Positions 7,427 to 15,773 of a stretch of DNA of 64,000 nt are shown here, one piece after another (within the stretch, counting starts at the first letter, position 1; every line of letters starts with the position of its first letter). Made by a program: the position numbers and the translations under genes. The stretch lies in assembly GCA_900314845.1 (NCBI GenBank), contig OMWV01000022.1:1-64000 (forward strand). The letters run 5' to 3'. The notes beneath the pieces are model-generated. The model was given only the letters and a program-made list of their open reading frames with translations. It did no database searches and had not been told where the DNA came from. Origin of the DNA: an uncultured Eubacteriales bacterium. Its GTDB lineage: Bacteria > Bacillota > Clostridia > Lachnospirales > Lachnospiraceae.

Positions 7427-8815
7427 ATGATGAGAAAAATATTTGCCGGCATAATGGTTTTCTTTTTGCTGATCTCGGCTACGCCGGGACCGGCCTATGC
7501 ACAGGCCGCCTCCTCGGGCTCTTCCTCACAGACTGCCGCCGAAACGCAGGCGCCTGCCAGGAACAAAAAAAGTGACAAGGTCTCCACCCAGGACACAGCC
7601 ATCTATTCCAGAGCAGCCTGCGTGATGGACGCAAAAACGGGCCAGGTCCTCTATTACAAGAACCCCGAAAAAAGGCGTTATCCGGCAAGCATCACGAAGA
7701 TCATGACCGCCCTCCTTATGATAGAGAACATGAATCTGAAGGACAAGATCACCTTCACAGACGACTGCTGGAATGACATAGACCGGTGGAGCGATATGAA
7801 CGTAGCCATGGAGACCGGAGAATCGCTCAGCGTCAGGCAGGCCCTCTACTGCATTCTGCTCGTCTCGGCCAACGAGGTCTGCAACCAGGCCGCCATCCAG
7901 ATCGCCGGCTCTGCAGATAAGTTTGCCGACATGATGAACGAGAAGGCAAAGTCTCTGGGCTGCACCCGCACTCACTTCGTGACGACAAACGGCCTCCACA
8001 ACAAAAAGCATTATACGACGGCCGGAGATATGGCCCTCATCTCCCGGGCGGCCATCTTAAACGATACCTTCCGCAAGATAACCGGGACCACATATTATAA
8101 GGTAAAAACAGACCGGCGGCCGGAGGGCTTTGAACTCTACCACAAGCACCGCATGATAGCCGCCACGTCCTACCACGACGACCGCTGCATCGGCGGCAAG
8201 ACCGGCTATACGCCCCAGGCCAACAACACCCTGGTCACCTACATGGAGTCCGGCGGCACGACTCTGGTCTGCGTCGTCCTCGACAACAATAACGGCCATA
8301 TCTATTCGGATACAAAGACCCTGTGCGACTACGTCTTCAAGACCTACCCCCGCGAGGCCATCGACAAACTGGCAGAAAGTCCCGAGGGAAAGCAGATGAA
8401 CGAGGCTGCCTTCGGCGCCGACCCTTCCCCCGCTCAGGATCAGACATCCTCTGCCGCCTCTGCCTCTGAGGAGAAGACATCCCAGGGGGACAAGACGTCC
8501 ATTTCCCTGATCCAGACACCGGGCAGCAGTTCTTCCGCGTCCGCCGGCCAGGATAAGGGAAAGGCGGCCATGGAGAATATCCGGTCAGGCCTTAAGGAAT
8601 TTACCCAGTCGCCCTCCGCCTTCTTCTCCTCCCTGAAGGATCGGGCGATCAGTGCCTTCATAAAGCACATCCCCTATTCCTTTGCCATCCTGCTCTTAGT
8701 CTTCCTCGTGCTGAGCCTTATCATCATCTGGCTCAGGGGAGTCATCCACCGCAGCGTCCACAGGCGCCGCTACAGGAAGATGCGCAAAAAAAGATCAAAG
8801 AAAAATCAAAAATGA
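7427..8815 (+). CDS. D-alanyl-D-alanine carboxypeptidase (DacF/PBP5 type)
   Basis: The 462-residue penicillin-binding protein trims the terminal D-alanine from peptidoglycan stem peptides. A signal peptide covers about residues 1-25 (ends PAYAQA). The serine-protease-like set is intact: SITK at 88-91, SAN at 147-149 and KTG at 258-260. After the catalytic domain comes a Ser/Ala/Gln-rich linker (about 325-385) and a membrane segment at about 413-440 with a very basic tail of Arg and Lys. PBP5 proteins usually end in an amphipathic helix, so a true C-terminal membrane anchor is a variant. ATG 7427, preceded by AGAGGG, fits the signal peptide start better than the in-frame ATG at 7364. Confidence 0.92.
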   Translation: MMRKIFAGIMVFFLLISATPGPAYAQAASSGSSSQTAAETQAPARNKKSDKVSTQDTAIYSRAACVMDAKTGQVLYYKNPEKRRYPASITKIMTALLMIENMNLKDKITFTDDCWNDIDRWSDMNVAMETGESLSVRQALYCILLVSANEVCNQAAIQIAGSADKFADMMNEKAKSLGCTRTHFVTTNGLHNKKHYTTAGDMALISRAAILNDTFRKITGTTYYKVKTDRRPEGFELYHKHRMIAATSYHDDRCIGGKTGYTPQANNTLVTYMESGGTTLVCVVLDNNNGHIYSDTKTLCDYVFKTYPREAIDKLAESPEGKQMNEAAFGADPSPAQDQTSSAASASEEKTSQGDKTSISLIQTPGSSSSASAGQDKGKAAMENIRSGLKEFTQSPSAFFSSLKDRAISAFIKHIPYSFAILLLVFLVLSLIIIWLRGVIHRSVHRRRYRKMRKKRSKKNQK

Positions 8816-8827
8816 TCAAAAAAATTA

Positions 8828-8855
8828 ACTGCTGCACGAATGCCTGTGCAGCAGT
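8828..8855. terminator. Bidirectional terminator between dacF-type gene and exonuclease gene
   Basis: Inverted arms ACTGCTGCAC (8828-8837) and GTGCAGCAGT (8846-8855) are followed by TTTTTA on the plus strand and by a T run on the minus strand. The T run on the plus side holds the stop codon of the converging gene. Confidence 0.85.
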
Positions 8856-8857
8856 TT

Positions 8858-9808
8858 TTATTCTGTATGGCGGCGCTCCCGCCTCTTGTCCGCGATCTCT
8901 TCCTTCATATGGCGGATCTTCTGGGCTCTCTCCTCTTCTATGATCCTTACGGTCTTGACGACGTATGTGCGGTTCTCATCTGTCTTCTTTATGCGGATCT
9001 TGCCCCGGATCCAGCCGTGGACCGGGCAATAGCCCAGACAGTAATAGGCGTGGGACTTGCCGGAAAACCAGCGGATCTTTATCTTGACATCATTGTCACA
9101 CTTGTAGCAGCGCAGAGCCCTGACCTCCCTGTCCGCCAGAGCCTCCTCCCTGCCGGAAAATTCTTTTGAAATGAATTTATAATATTTGTCGTATGTGATG
9201 TGGATCTCCTGGGCTCTTGACTTGGGATTCTGGTAATAATCCACGGAAAAAAGCCGGCTGGCTGCCTCCATATCCAGATGCCTCATAACGGCAGCCGTGT
9301 AGGCGGCGTCGTTGACTGCCCTGTGAAAATTCTCGTTCTCCGGGATCCCCAGGTATTCTATGGCTGTCTCCAGGGCGGCGCTCCTTTGCTGGGGCATGAC
9401 AAGCTCCCTAAAAAGCTTCTGTACATTATAATACTTGATGGGGCCGGGCAGCAGGTCATCCAGGTGATAATATTTCATGTTCCGCTGCAGCTCGATCAGG
9501 TCTGTGTTGCCCCAGGTGCAGAATGTGAAGTCATTCCCGCACCAGAGCATGAAGTCGACCAGCACATAGGAGAAGGGGTCGCTCGCGTCCAGCTCTTCCT
9601 GTGTGATCCCCGTGAGCTCCTTTGTGATCCTGTGCAGCTTCCTGTATATCTTCGGGCGCACGGTCTGGCTGAACCTGTCTATCTCATTCAGGTCCTCATC
9701 CAGCAGCACAGCCCCTATCTCTATGATCTCGAAGGGTACCCTTTTGCGCATGGCATCTCTGCCGCCCATGCTCTGGTTCCACTCGAAATCAACAACAACG
9801 TAGTTCAT
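8858..9808 (-). CDS. DnaQ-like 3'-5' exonuclease with C-terminal zinc ribbon
   Basis: The 316-residue protein begins with a DEDDh exonuclease domain: VDFEWNQ gives D7 and E9, TWGNTD the third acidic residue, and HRAVNDAAYTAAVM the catalytic His and Asp. It resembles the KapD/sporulation-inhibitor-like exonucleases. After about residue 220 there is a separate part with CYKC and CLGYCPVHG, a likely four-cysteine zinc ribbon, between basic strands; this may bind nucleic acid. ATG 9808 is chosen because AGGAG is 8 bases upstream; the open frame begins earlier at 9910 but without support. It stands alone, converging on dacF. The biological substrate is unknown. Confidence 0.82.
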   Translation of the reverse strand: MNYVVVDFEWNQSMGGRDAMRKRVPFEIIEIGAVLLDEDLNEIDRFSQTVRPKIYRKLHRITKELTGITQEELDASDPFSYVLVDFMLWCGNDFTFCTWGNTDLIELQRNMKYYHLDDLLPGPIKYYNVQKLFRELVMPQQRSAALETAIEYLGIPENENFHRAVNDAAYTAAVMRHLDMEAASRLFSVDYYQNPKSRAQEIHITYDKYYKFISKEFSGREEALADREVRALRCYKCDNDVKIKIRWFSGKSHAYYCLGYCPVHGWIRGKIRIKKTDENRTYVVKTVRIIEEERAQKIRHMKEEIADKRRERRHTE

Positions 9809-9889
9809 CAGCATTTCTCCTCTGTAGACTATTACCAGTATAGCACAAATGAACTCATAGCGCTCAGTCTCTTTACAGATAGAAGAAAA

Positions 9890-9923
9890 GCCGGCGTCAG
9901 TCATTTGCATGGCTGATGCCGGC
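9890..9923 (-). terminator. Terminator of the amt gene
   Basis: On the minus strand, downstream of amt, an 11-base hairpin GCCGGCATCAG/CTGACGCCGGC (arms at 9913-9923 and 9890-9900) is followed by TTTTCTTCT. Confidence 0.85.
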
Positions 9924-9971
9924 CCTCTTGCTATTAAAAAGTTTTATCAGGAGTCTTTGGTTAATAAATGT

Positions 9972-11723
9972 TTACTCTACATCGGCAAGGGCTGCTCTGT
10001 CCTCTTCGCCTGTACGTACCTTTACGACACGGGTTACATTGTATACGAAGATCTTGCCGTCGCCGATATGACCGGTGTAAAGCGCTTTCTTTGCTGTCTC
10101 TATGACATTGTCAACAGGGATCTTGCCCACGATGACTTCTACCTTTACCTTGGGAAGGAGAGTCGCGTCAACGGGAACACCACGGTATTTCTCTGTGGTA
10201 CCCTTCTGGATGCCGCAGCCCATGACCTGAGTCATCGTCATGCCGGTAACACCGACCTCGTTGAGGGCTTTCTTGAGAGCGTCAAACTTGGACAGACGGC
10301 AGATGATGGAAATCTTATGCATGCCGGTGTCATATTCAGGAGCCGGCGAAGGTTCTCTCTCCACCTTGACGGCTGCATTTCTCCTGGCCTCATCGGCGAG
10401 ATCGTAATTGTCTTCGCCAAGGTCAGTGTTCTCATTTACATCCATTGTCATATCTGTTACATCGGAGATCGCGAATCCTGAGTAAGCGCTTGCAAGGCCA
10501 TGCTCATGGATATCAAGACCATCTATCTCAACCTGTGCCGGAACACGGAGGCCGATGAACTTGTCGATCAGCTTGAATACGATAAACATAACGATCAGGG
10601 TGTAAGCTGCTACGGATACAACGCCCAGGGCCTGAACGCCGAGCTGCCTAAGGCCGCCGCCATAGAAGAGGCCGACGCCGACGCCGTCATCGCCTGTTGA
10701 GAAGAGGCCGACTGCTATGGTGCCCCAGATACCATTTACCATATGTACGGATACGGCACCGACGGGATCATCGATCTTTGCCTTGTTATCGAAGAATTCT
10801 ACGCTGAATACTACCAGGAATCCTGCTACGAGTCCTATGAAAAATGCTCCTACCGGTGATACGCAGTCGCAGGGAGCTGTGATAGCTACGAGACCTGCAA
10901 GTGCTGCGTTGAATGTCATGGAAACATCAGGCTTGCCATAGCGGAACCATGTGAAGATCATGGTTACAACTGTTGCAACTGCTGCTGCCAGGTTCGTGTT
11001 GAAGAATACCAGGCTGGCTGTTGTAGCAGACTCTACGCTGTCCATGGCTACGGTTGACGCGCCGTTGAATCCGAACCAGCAGAACCAGAGGACAAATACG
11101 CCCAGGGCTGCTGCCGTCATGTTGTGGCCGGGAATCGCTCTTGCCTTGCCGTCCTTGCCGTACTTTCCGATACGGGGTCCTAACATGGCTGCGCCCAGGC
11201 AGGCGATAACGCCGCCGACCATATGTACACAGGTGCTTCCTGCGAAATCATGGAAGCCGAGGTTAGAGAGCCAGCCGCCGCCCCAGATCCAGTGACCGCT
11301 GATGGGATAGCAGAAAAGTGAGATCGCTGCGGAATATACACAGTAGGCTTTGAAATTGGTACGCTCTGCCATGGATCCGGAAACGATCGTGGCTGCCGTC
11401 GCGCAGAAGACGGTCTGGAATATTGCGTATGCCCAGAGCGGCATGGTCTGCGGTACGACGCTGTTGTCTGCTGTGTAGGAACCGCGGATCAAAGGATCAA
11501 ATCCTCCGATGATCGGCCCAAGGCCTCCGAACATGATTCCGAAGCCGACCAGCCAGTAACACGGAGTACCAATACAAAAGTCCATCATGTTTTTCATCAG
11601 AATGTTTCCGGTATTCTTCGCTCTTGTAAGACCTGCCTCGCAAAGCGCAAATCCTGCCTGCATGAAGTATACCAGCGCTGCACCAATAAGAACCCAAGCA
11701 ACTGTGGTGAAGCTAATCTCCAT
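9972..11723 (-). CDS. amt: Ammonium transporter fused to a P-II (GlnK-like) domain
   Basis: The 583-residue protein joins two proteins that are normally separate. Residues 1 to about 400 are an Amt/MEP channel with some eleven membrane segments and the conserved signatures CIGTPCYWLVGFG, GGWLSNLGFHDFAGSTCVHMVGG and GLFYGGG. After a polar linker rich in acidic residues, residues from about 466 form a P-II signal domain (MHKISIICRLSK, GCGIQKGTTEKYRG, LPKVKVEVIVG, GDGKIFVY). P-II proteins close Amt channels according to 2-oxoglutarate and ATP/ADP. The T-loop reads RGVPVDATLLPK, lacking the tyrosine that is uridylylated in enteric GlnK, so control is probably by ligand only. It is a single-gene unit with a long leader. 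Confidence 0.95.
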   Translation of the reverse strand: MEISFTTVAWVLIGAALVYFMQAGFALCEAGLTRAKNTGNILMKNMMDFCIGTPCYWLVGFGIMFGGLGPIIGGFDPLIRGSYTADNSVVPQTMPLWAYAIFQTVFCATAATIVSGSMAERTNFKAYCVYSAAISLFCYPISGHWIWGGGWLSNLGFHDFAGSTCVHMVGGVIACLGAAMLGPRIGKYGKDGKARAIPGHNMTAAALGVFVLWFCWFGFNGASTVAMDSVESATTASLVFFNTNLAAAVATVVTMIFTWFRYGKPDVSMTFNAALAGLVAITAPCDCVSPVGAFFIGLVAGFLVVFSVEFFDNKAKIDDPVGAVSVHMVNGIWGTIAVGLFSTGDDGVGVGLFYGGGLRQLGVQALGVVSVAAYTLIVMFIVFKLIDKFIGLRVPAQVEIDGLDIHEHGLASAYSGFAISDVTDMTMDVNENTDLGEDNYDLADEARRNAAVKVEREPSPAPEYDTGMHKISIICRLSKFDALKKALNEVGVTGMTMTQVMGCGIQKGTTEKYRGVPVDATLLPKVKVEVIVGKIPVDNVIETAKKALYTGHIGDGKIFVYNVTRVVKVRTGEEDRAALADVE

Positions 11724-11746
11724 AAATCACAACTCCCTCCCTAAAT

Positions 11747-11943
11747 AAAAAAGCGCCTGCAGATAGAATCCTATCCTGCAGACGCCTTTGTCTACGAATC
11801 TCTCAAAAATTATGTCCTGCCTGTCGGCCTTTCCCGGGGAGGACCCGCTGGCAGTACTTAGAACATAAAAAAGCATTTGGATTATATTTCCAAACGCCTT
11901 TGTTCTTGACTTGTACTTTACTCCTTTAAGAAATATTTGTCAA
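11747..11943 (-). promoter_or_regulatory. amt promoter and leader with tandem terminator-like hairpins
   Basis: The promoter is TTGACA (11938-11943), 17 bases, TAAAGT (11915-11920). The leader of about 180 bases has two hairpins, each starting from AAAGGCGT: arms at 11889-11897/11873-11881 followed by six T, and at 11777-11785/11753-11761 followed by six T. Between them another stem (CTGCC/GGCAG) runs into ATAATTTTT. The last terminator lies only some 25 bases before the ATG. This design points to attenuation and antitermination. Clostridial nitrogen genes are known targets of ANTAR-type RNA-binding antiterminators, which is the likeliest class here, by inference. Confidence 0.7.
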
Positions 11944-11951
11944 TACCAAAA

Positions 11952-13802
11952 TTATACTTTTTTTATATTTTTTATCCGGCCTTTATTTTTCCTGTGTCCG
12001 GCGCCCTTCCTGGGCGGAATGAGACAGGCCGGGCCAAAGCCGATCAGATCTTTCCGGCCTTCCCGGAGCAGGGCCTCCCTGACCAGGTCGTAATTGTCCG
12101 GCGACGCGAACTGGATGAGGGCCCTCTGCATGGCCTTCTCGTGGGGGTCCGAAGCCACATAGACCGGCGACATATCGCGCGGGTCTATGCCCGTGTAATA
12201 CATGCAGGTCGATATGGTCCCCGGGGTAGGATAAAAATCCTGGACCTGCCTGGGATTGATCCCGGCTTTTTTCTCGTACTCGGCCAGGGCTATGGCGTCC
12301 TTCATGGTGGACCCGGGGTGGGAGGACATGAGATAGGGCACGACATACTGGTCCTTGCCCAGCTGCCTGTTTACCTTCTCAAACTCCCGGATGAAAGCAT
12401 CGTAGACCTTAACGCCCGGCTTGCCCATGCGGCAGAGGACATGATCGGAAATATGCTCCGGGGCCACCCGGAGCTGGCCGCTGATATGATAGCGGGAGAG
12501 TTCCCGCAAAAACGTCTTGTCCTTGTCCGCCATCAGGTAGTCAAAGCGGATGCCGGAGCGGACAAATACCTTTTTCACGCCGGGCAGATCTCTGAGTTTC
12601 CTCAGAAGCTGCAGATAATCGCTGTGGTCGACCCGGAGGCTGGGGCAGGGCTGCGGCCAGAGACACTGCCTATCCCGGCAGGCTCCGTGTTTCAGCTGTT
12701 TTTTGCAGGCCGGCGCGCGAAATTCCGCCGAAGGACCGCCTACGTCATGGATGTAGCCCTTAAAATGGGGATCTGCCAGAAACATTTTTGCCTCATTTAT
12801 GATAGACTCATGGCTTCTTGCCTGGACGATCCGCCCCTCGTGAAATGTCAGGGCGCAGAAGCTGCAGCCGCCGAAGCAGCCGCGGTTTGATGTCAGGCTG
12901 AAGCGGATCTCTTCCAGGGCCGGGATCCCGCCCTCCTTATCGTACATGGGATGCCAGGTCCTCATATAGGGCAGGGCATAGACATCGTCCATATCTATGG
13001 TAGAAAGGGGCAGGGCAGGCGGGTTCTGCACCACAAAAAGAGCCCCGTCGTACGTCTCATAGATCCGCCGGGCCTGAAAGGGGTCTGTATTCTCGTACTG
13101 AAGGGCGACGCTTTTTGCATAAGCCCTCTTATCACTCTTTATGGCCTCAAAATCAGGCAGACGGACCGCGTCCTCTACGTCATCCTTATCCCTTGTCTTG
13201 TAGACCGTGCCCCTGATAAATGTCAGCTCGCCGGCCTTCAGGCCGCTTGCCAGGGCATCCGCTATCTCGACGATGCTCCTCTCACCCATGCCGTAGGATA
13301 TGAGATCGGCGCCCGAGTCGAGCAGGATGGATCTTCTCACCTTATTGTCCCAGTAGTCGTAATGCCCCATCCGCCGCAGGCTGGCCTCCAGTCCGCCTAT
13401 GATGATGGGAGTATCCTTATAGGTCTTGCGGATCAGGTTGCAGTAGACGATGACCGCCCGGTCCGGCCTTTTTCCCATGACCCCGCCCGGGCTGTAGGCG
13501 TCCTGATGCCTGCGCTTTTTTGCGACCGTATAATGGTTGACCATAGAATCCATATTGCCGGATGAGACCAAAAATCCCAGCCTGGGCTTTCCCAGAACGC
13601 AGACACTCCTTTCATCCCGCCAGTCGGGCTGGCAGATCATGCCGACCGTGTAGCCCCTGTCTTCGAGCACCCGGCTTATGATGGCGCTCCCGAAGCTGGG
13701 ATGATCGACGTAAGCGTCCCCGCACACATATACAAAATCCAGCTGATCCAGGCCGGCTTCTTCCATATCCTGCCTGCAGACCGGCAAAAATCCCTCTGCC
13801 AT
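11952..13802 (-). CDS. YgiQ family radical SAM protein
   Basis: The 616-residue protein belongs to the UPF0313/YgiQ family. It has an N-terminal B12-binding-like region (FVYVCGDAYVDHPSFGSAII), and a radical SAM core with the iron-sulfur motif CFGGCSFC (CxxxCxxC) near residue 320. The family also has C-terminal signatures such as RVAPEHISDHVL and PYLMSSHPG, which are present. The reaction is unknown. The extreme C terminus is basic (HRKNKGRIKNIKK). The start was set at 13802, with AGGAG eight bases upstream; the open frame extends 45 codons further up, into the murI end, without a binding site. It follows murI after 34 bases, in likely one transcript. Confidence 0.88.
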   Translation of the reverse strand: MAEGFLPVCRQDMEEAGLDQLDFVYVCGDAYVDHPSFGSAIISRVLEDRGYTVGMICQPDWRDERSVCVLGKPRLGFLVSSGNMDSMVNHYTVAKKRRHQDAYSPGGVMGKRPDRAVIVYCNLIRKTYKDTPIIIGGLEASLRRMGHYDYWDNKVRRSILLDSGADLISYGMGERSIVEIADALASGLKAGELTFIRGTVYKTRDKDDVEDAVRLPDFEAIKSDKRAYAKSVALQYENTDPFQARRIYETYDGALFVVQNPPALPLSTIDMDDVYALPYMRTWHPMYDKEGGIPALEEIRFSLTSNRGCFGGCSFCALTFHEGRIVQARSHESIINEAKMFLADPHFKGYIHDVGGPSAEFRAPACKKQLKHGACRDRQCLWPQPCPSLRVDHSDYLQLLRKLRDLPGVKKVFVRSGIRFDYLMADKDKTFLRELSRYHISGQLRVAPEHISDHVLCRMGKPGVKVYDAFIREFEKVNRQLGKDQYVVPYLMSSHPGSTMKDAIALAEYEKKAGINPRQVQDFYPTPGTISTCMYYTGIDPRDMSPVYVASDPHEKAMQRALIQFASPDNYDLVREALLREGRKDLIGFGPACLIPPRKGAGHRKNKGRIKNIKKV

Positions 13803-13836
13803 TCTTTTCTCCTGCCCTATATTTTCTATCCGCAGA

Positions 13837-14619
13837 TCAGTAAGGGATCCGCGCCTTGAAAAAGCGTCTGTAAAGCTCCAGTTCTTCCGGGGTATCCCTG
13901 CTGGAGAGCAGCACCGTCCTTCCCTCGGAGCCGGCATCCTTTATCAGGCCTCTCATCTCAAGCACATGCCTCAGCTCCCTGGCCGTGCCGTCTGCGCTGT
14001 CAAAAAGGGGCAGATCCCCCAGCACCTGCCTGATCTGGTCTGCAATAAAGGGATAATGCGTGCAGCCCAGGACGACGGCGTCCACCCGGCCTGCGTACCG
14101 GTCCAGAAGGCTGTGGAGCAGATCCATCAGATCGGGATCATGAAGCCTCCCCTCCTCTATGCGCCCGGCCAGCCCTATGCATTTGACAGGGATAAAATCC
14201 GCCTTCCCAGCCAGCCTCTTCGACAGGTTGCGGAACTTCTCCAGCTCCAGGGTGATCTCCGTCGCCATGACAAGGATCCTGCCGTTTGGAAATGCTTCCG
14301 CCGCCGGTTTGATCGCCGGCTCCACGCCGACAATGGGGAGCTGGGGATAGCTGTCCCTCAGATAGGCTGCCGCCGCGCTTGTCGCCGTGTTGCAGGCTAT
14401 GACGATCGCCTTGACGCCGTCATCGATCATTCCCCTGGCGATCCGCTCAGACAGGGCGAGCACCTGGCCGGGCGTCTTCTCGCCGTAGGGGGCATTTGCC
14501 GAATCCCCGAAGAAGAGAAAATCTTCCTGCGGCAGAAGCTCCTTCATCTTCTTGAGTATGCTGATCCCGCCCACGCCGGAATCAAAAACTCCTATATAAT
14601 TCCTGTATCTCTGACTCAT
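13837..14619 (-). CDS. murI: Glutamate racemase
   Basis: MurI converts L-glutamate to D-glutamate for peptidoglycan. The 260-residue product shows GVFDSGVGGISIL near the N terminus, the first catalytic cysteine in VIACNTATSAA, and the second in LGCTHYPF at about 185, with the following aspartate/histidine environment typical of the family. ATG 14619 is preferred to an in-frame start at 14670: AGGTGG stands eight bases before it and the upstream codons come from a repeat element. The repeat (copy B) lies right before the gene, so its stem-loops may be in the murI 5' leader. The YgiQ gene follows. Confidence 0.93.
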   Translation of the reverse strand: MSQRYRNYIGVFDSGVGGISILKKMKELLPQEDFLFFGDSANAPYGEKTPGQVLALSERIARGMIDDGVKAIVIACNTATSAAAAYLRDSYPQLPIVGVEPAIKPAAEAFPNGRILVMATEITLELEKFRNLSKRLAGKADFIPVKCIGLAGRIEEGRLHDPDLMDLLHSLLDRYAGRVDAVVLGCTHYPFIADQIRQVLGDLPLFDSADGTARELRHVLEMRGLIKDAGSEGRTVLLSSRDTPEELELYRRFFKARIPY

Positions 14620-14657
14620 CTGTGTTACCACCTGATAATATATCTCAATAAATCCCC

Positions 14658-14829
14658 GCGGTCTGCGCAAGTCGCAAGGAATCTTCCCATACTCCGTATG
14701 GGCCCCTCCTTACGACATATTATTATATGTTGCAGACCGATTTAACTCCGAACTTCGTTCGGATCCGGTCTGCGCAGGTCGCAAGGAATCTTCCCATACT
14801 TCGTATGGGCCCCTCCTTACGACATATTA
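14658..14829 (-). repeat. Composite two-stem-loop repeat, copy B (two units)
   Basis: On the minus strand two units follow each other, both starting TAATATGTCGTAAGGAGGGG. The first (14829-14731) is complete: stem-loop one with inner CCCATAC/GTATGGG, then CTGCGCAGACC and stem-loop two with inner CCGAAC/GTTCGG. The second (14722-14658) keeps stem-loop one but the second module is broken off after GCAGACCGCGG, about 40 bases before murI. The outer stem has a T-G wobble on this strand and would be a C-A mismatch on the other, so the RNA is probably made from the minus strand. Confidence 0.8.
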
Positions 14830-14921
14830 CCACATATTGTGGGTAAAAAACAGGACTGCAGGGGTCAGATGGGCAATTGGAAACTTCTGCAAACTATTAT
14901 TGTATATAATTTCATACTTGC

Positions 14922-14964
14922 TTGACAAAGGATGAAGAAATAAGATATTATTTGGTTAACCAAA
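14922..14964 (+). promoter_or_regulatory. Promoter and palindromic operator of the SDR gene
   Basis: TTGACA (14922-14927), 18 bases, TATTAT (14946-14951). A perfect 14-base palindrome TTTGGTTAACCAAA (14951-14964) overlaps the -10 box and the predicted start of transcription. Further GTTAAC-like half sites follow (GTTGTTAACGAATTAAC). A dimeric repressor or a two-dimer complex is likely; its gene is not adjacent. Confidence 0.7.
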
Positions 14965-14996
14965 GTTGTTAACGAATTAACATTCAGGAGGATACT

Positions 14997-15773
14997 ATGT
15001 TTCAGAGAATTTTTGACATTTCCGAAAATGTAGCAATCGTAACCGGATGCTCCGGCGGTCTTGGCGTTCAGATGGCGAATGCGCTCGCGAATGAGGGCTG
15101 CAAGATCGTAGCTATCGCAAGAAGGCTTGACAAGCTCCAGGAAGTCTGCAAAAAAATTTCCGATAAGTACGAGGTGGAGACACTCCCCCTCCAGTGCGAT
15201 ATCACGAATACAGAGAGAGTAGAGGAAACCGTCAAGGAAGCCTTAGACCATTTCGGAAGGATCGATATCCTTGTCAATAACGCAGGAACCGGCGCTGTCG
15301 CAGCTGCTGAGAATATCACAGACGCCCAGTTCCAGAACGAATTTGATATAGACCTCTTCGGTACATTCAAGCTCGCCAGAGCCGTTGCCAACCAGGCTAT
15401 GATCCCCGCAAGATACGGCCGCATCATCAACATCGCTTCCATGTACGGCCTCGTAGGCAACAAGATCGCCGGCAGCGCGCCCTACCACGCAGCAAAGGGC
15501 GGCGTTGTCAACCTCACAAGAGCCCTCGCGGCAGAGTGGGGCAAGTATGACATCACGGTAAACGCGATCTGCCCCGGATACTTCTACACACCGCTCACAG
15601 AAGAAACCCTCAACTCCGAATTCTTCCAGGAAAACGCAAGAACCATGATCCCTCTGGAAAGATACGGCAGAGAAGGCGAACTTGACACCACCGTAGTCTA
15701 CCTCTCATCCAGAAACTCCACCTACACAACCGGAGCCATCATCCCCGTAGACGGCGGATACACTTGTATGTAA
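14997..15773 (+). CDS. Short-chain dehydrogenase/reductase (classical SDR)
   Basis: The 258-residue Rossmann-fold enzyme has TGCSGGLG (TGxxxGxG) at about 16-23 for the nucleotide, CDIT, NNAG at about 91-94, the catalytic Ser in NIASMYG, YHAAK (YxxxK) at about 162-166, and PVDGGYT at the end. In overall pattern it resembles gluconate 5-dehydrogenases and 3-oxoacyl-ACP reductases; the substrate cannot be fixed from sequence. The dibasic ARRLDK after the second strand could favour NADPH. It has its own regulated promoter and an AGGAGG binding site. It is isolated between repeat elements B and C, and its TAA stop is the first codon of element C. A strong terminator lies 260 bases downstream. Confidence 0.9.
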   Translation: MFQRIFDISENVAIVTGCSGGLGVQMANALANEGCKIVAIARRLDKLQEVCKKISDKYEVETLPLQCDITNTERVEETVKEALDHFGRIDILVNNAGTGAVAAAENITDAQFQNEFDIDLFGTFKLARAVANQAMIPARYGRIINIASMYGLVGNKIAGSAPYHAAKGGVVNLTRALAAEWGKYDITVNAICPGYFYTPLTEETLNSEFFQENARTMIPLERYGREGELDTTVVYLSSRNSTYTTGAIIPVDGGYTCM

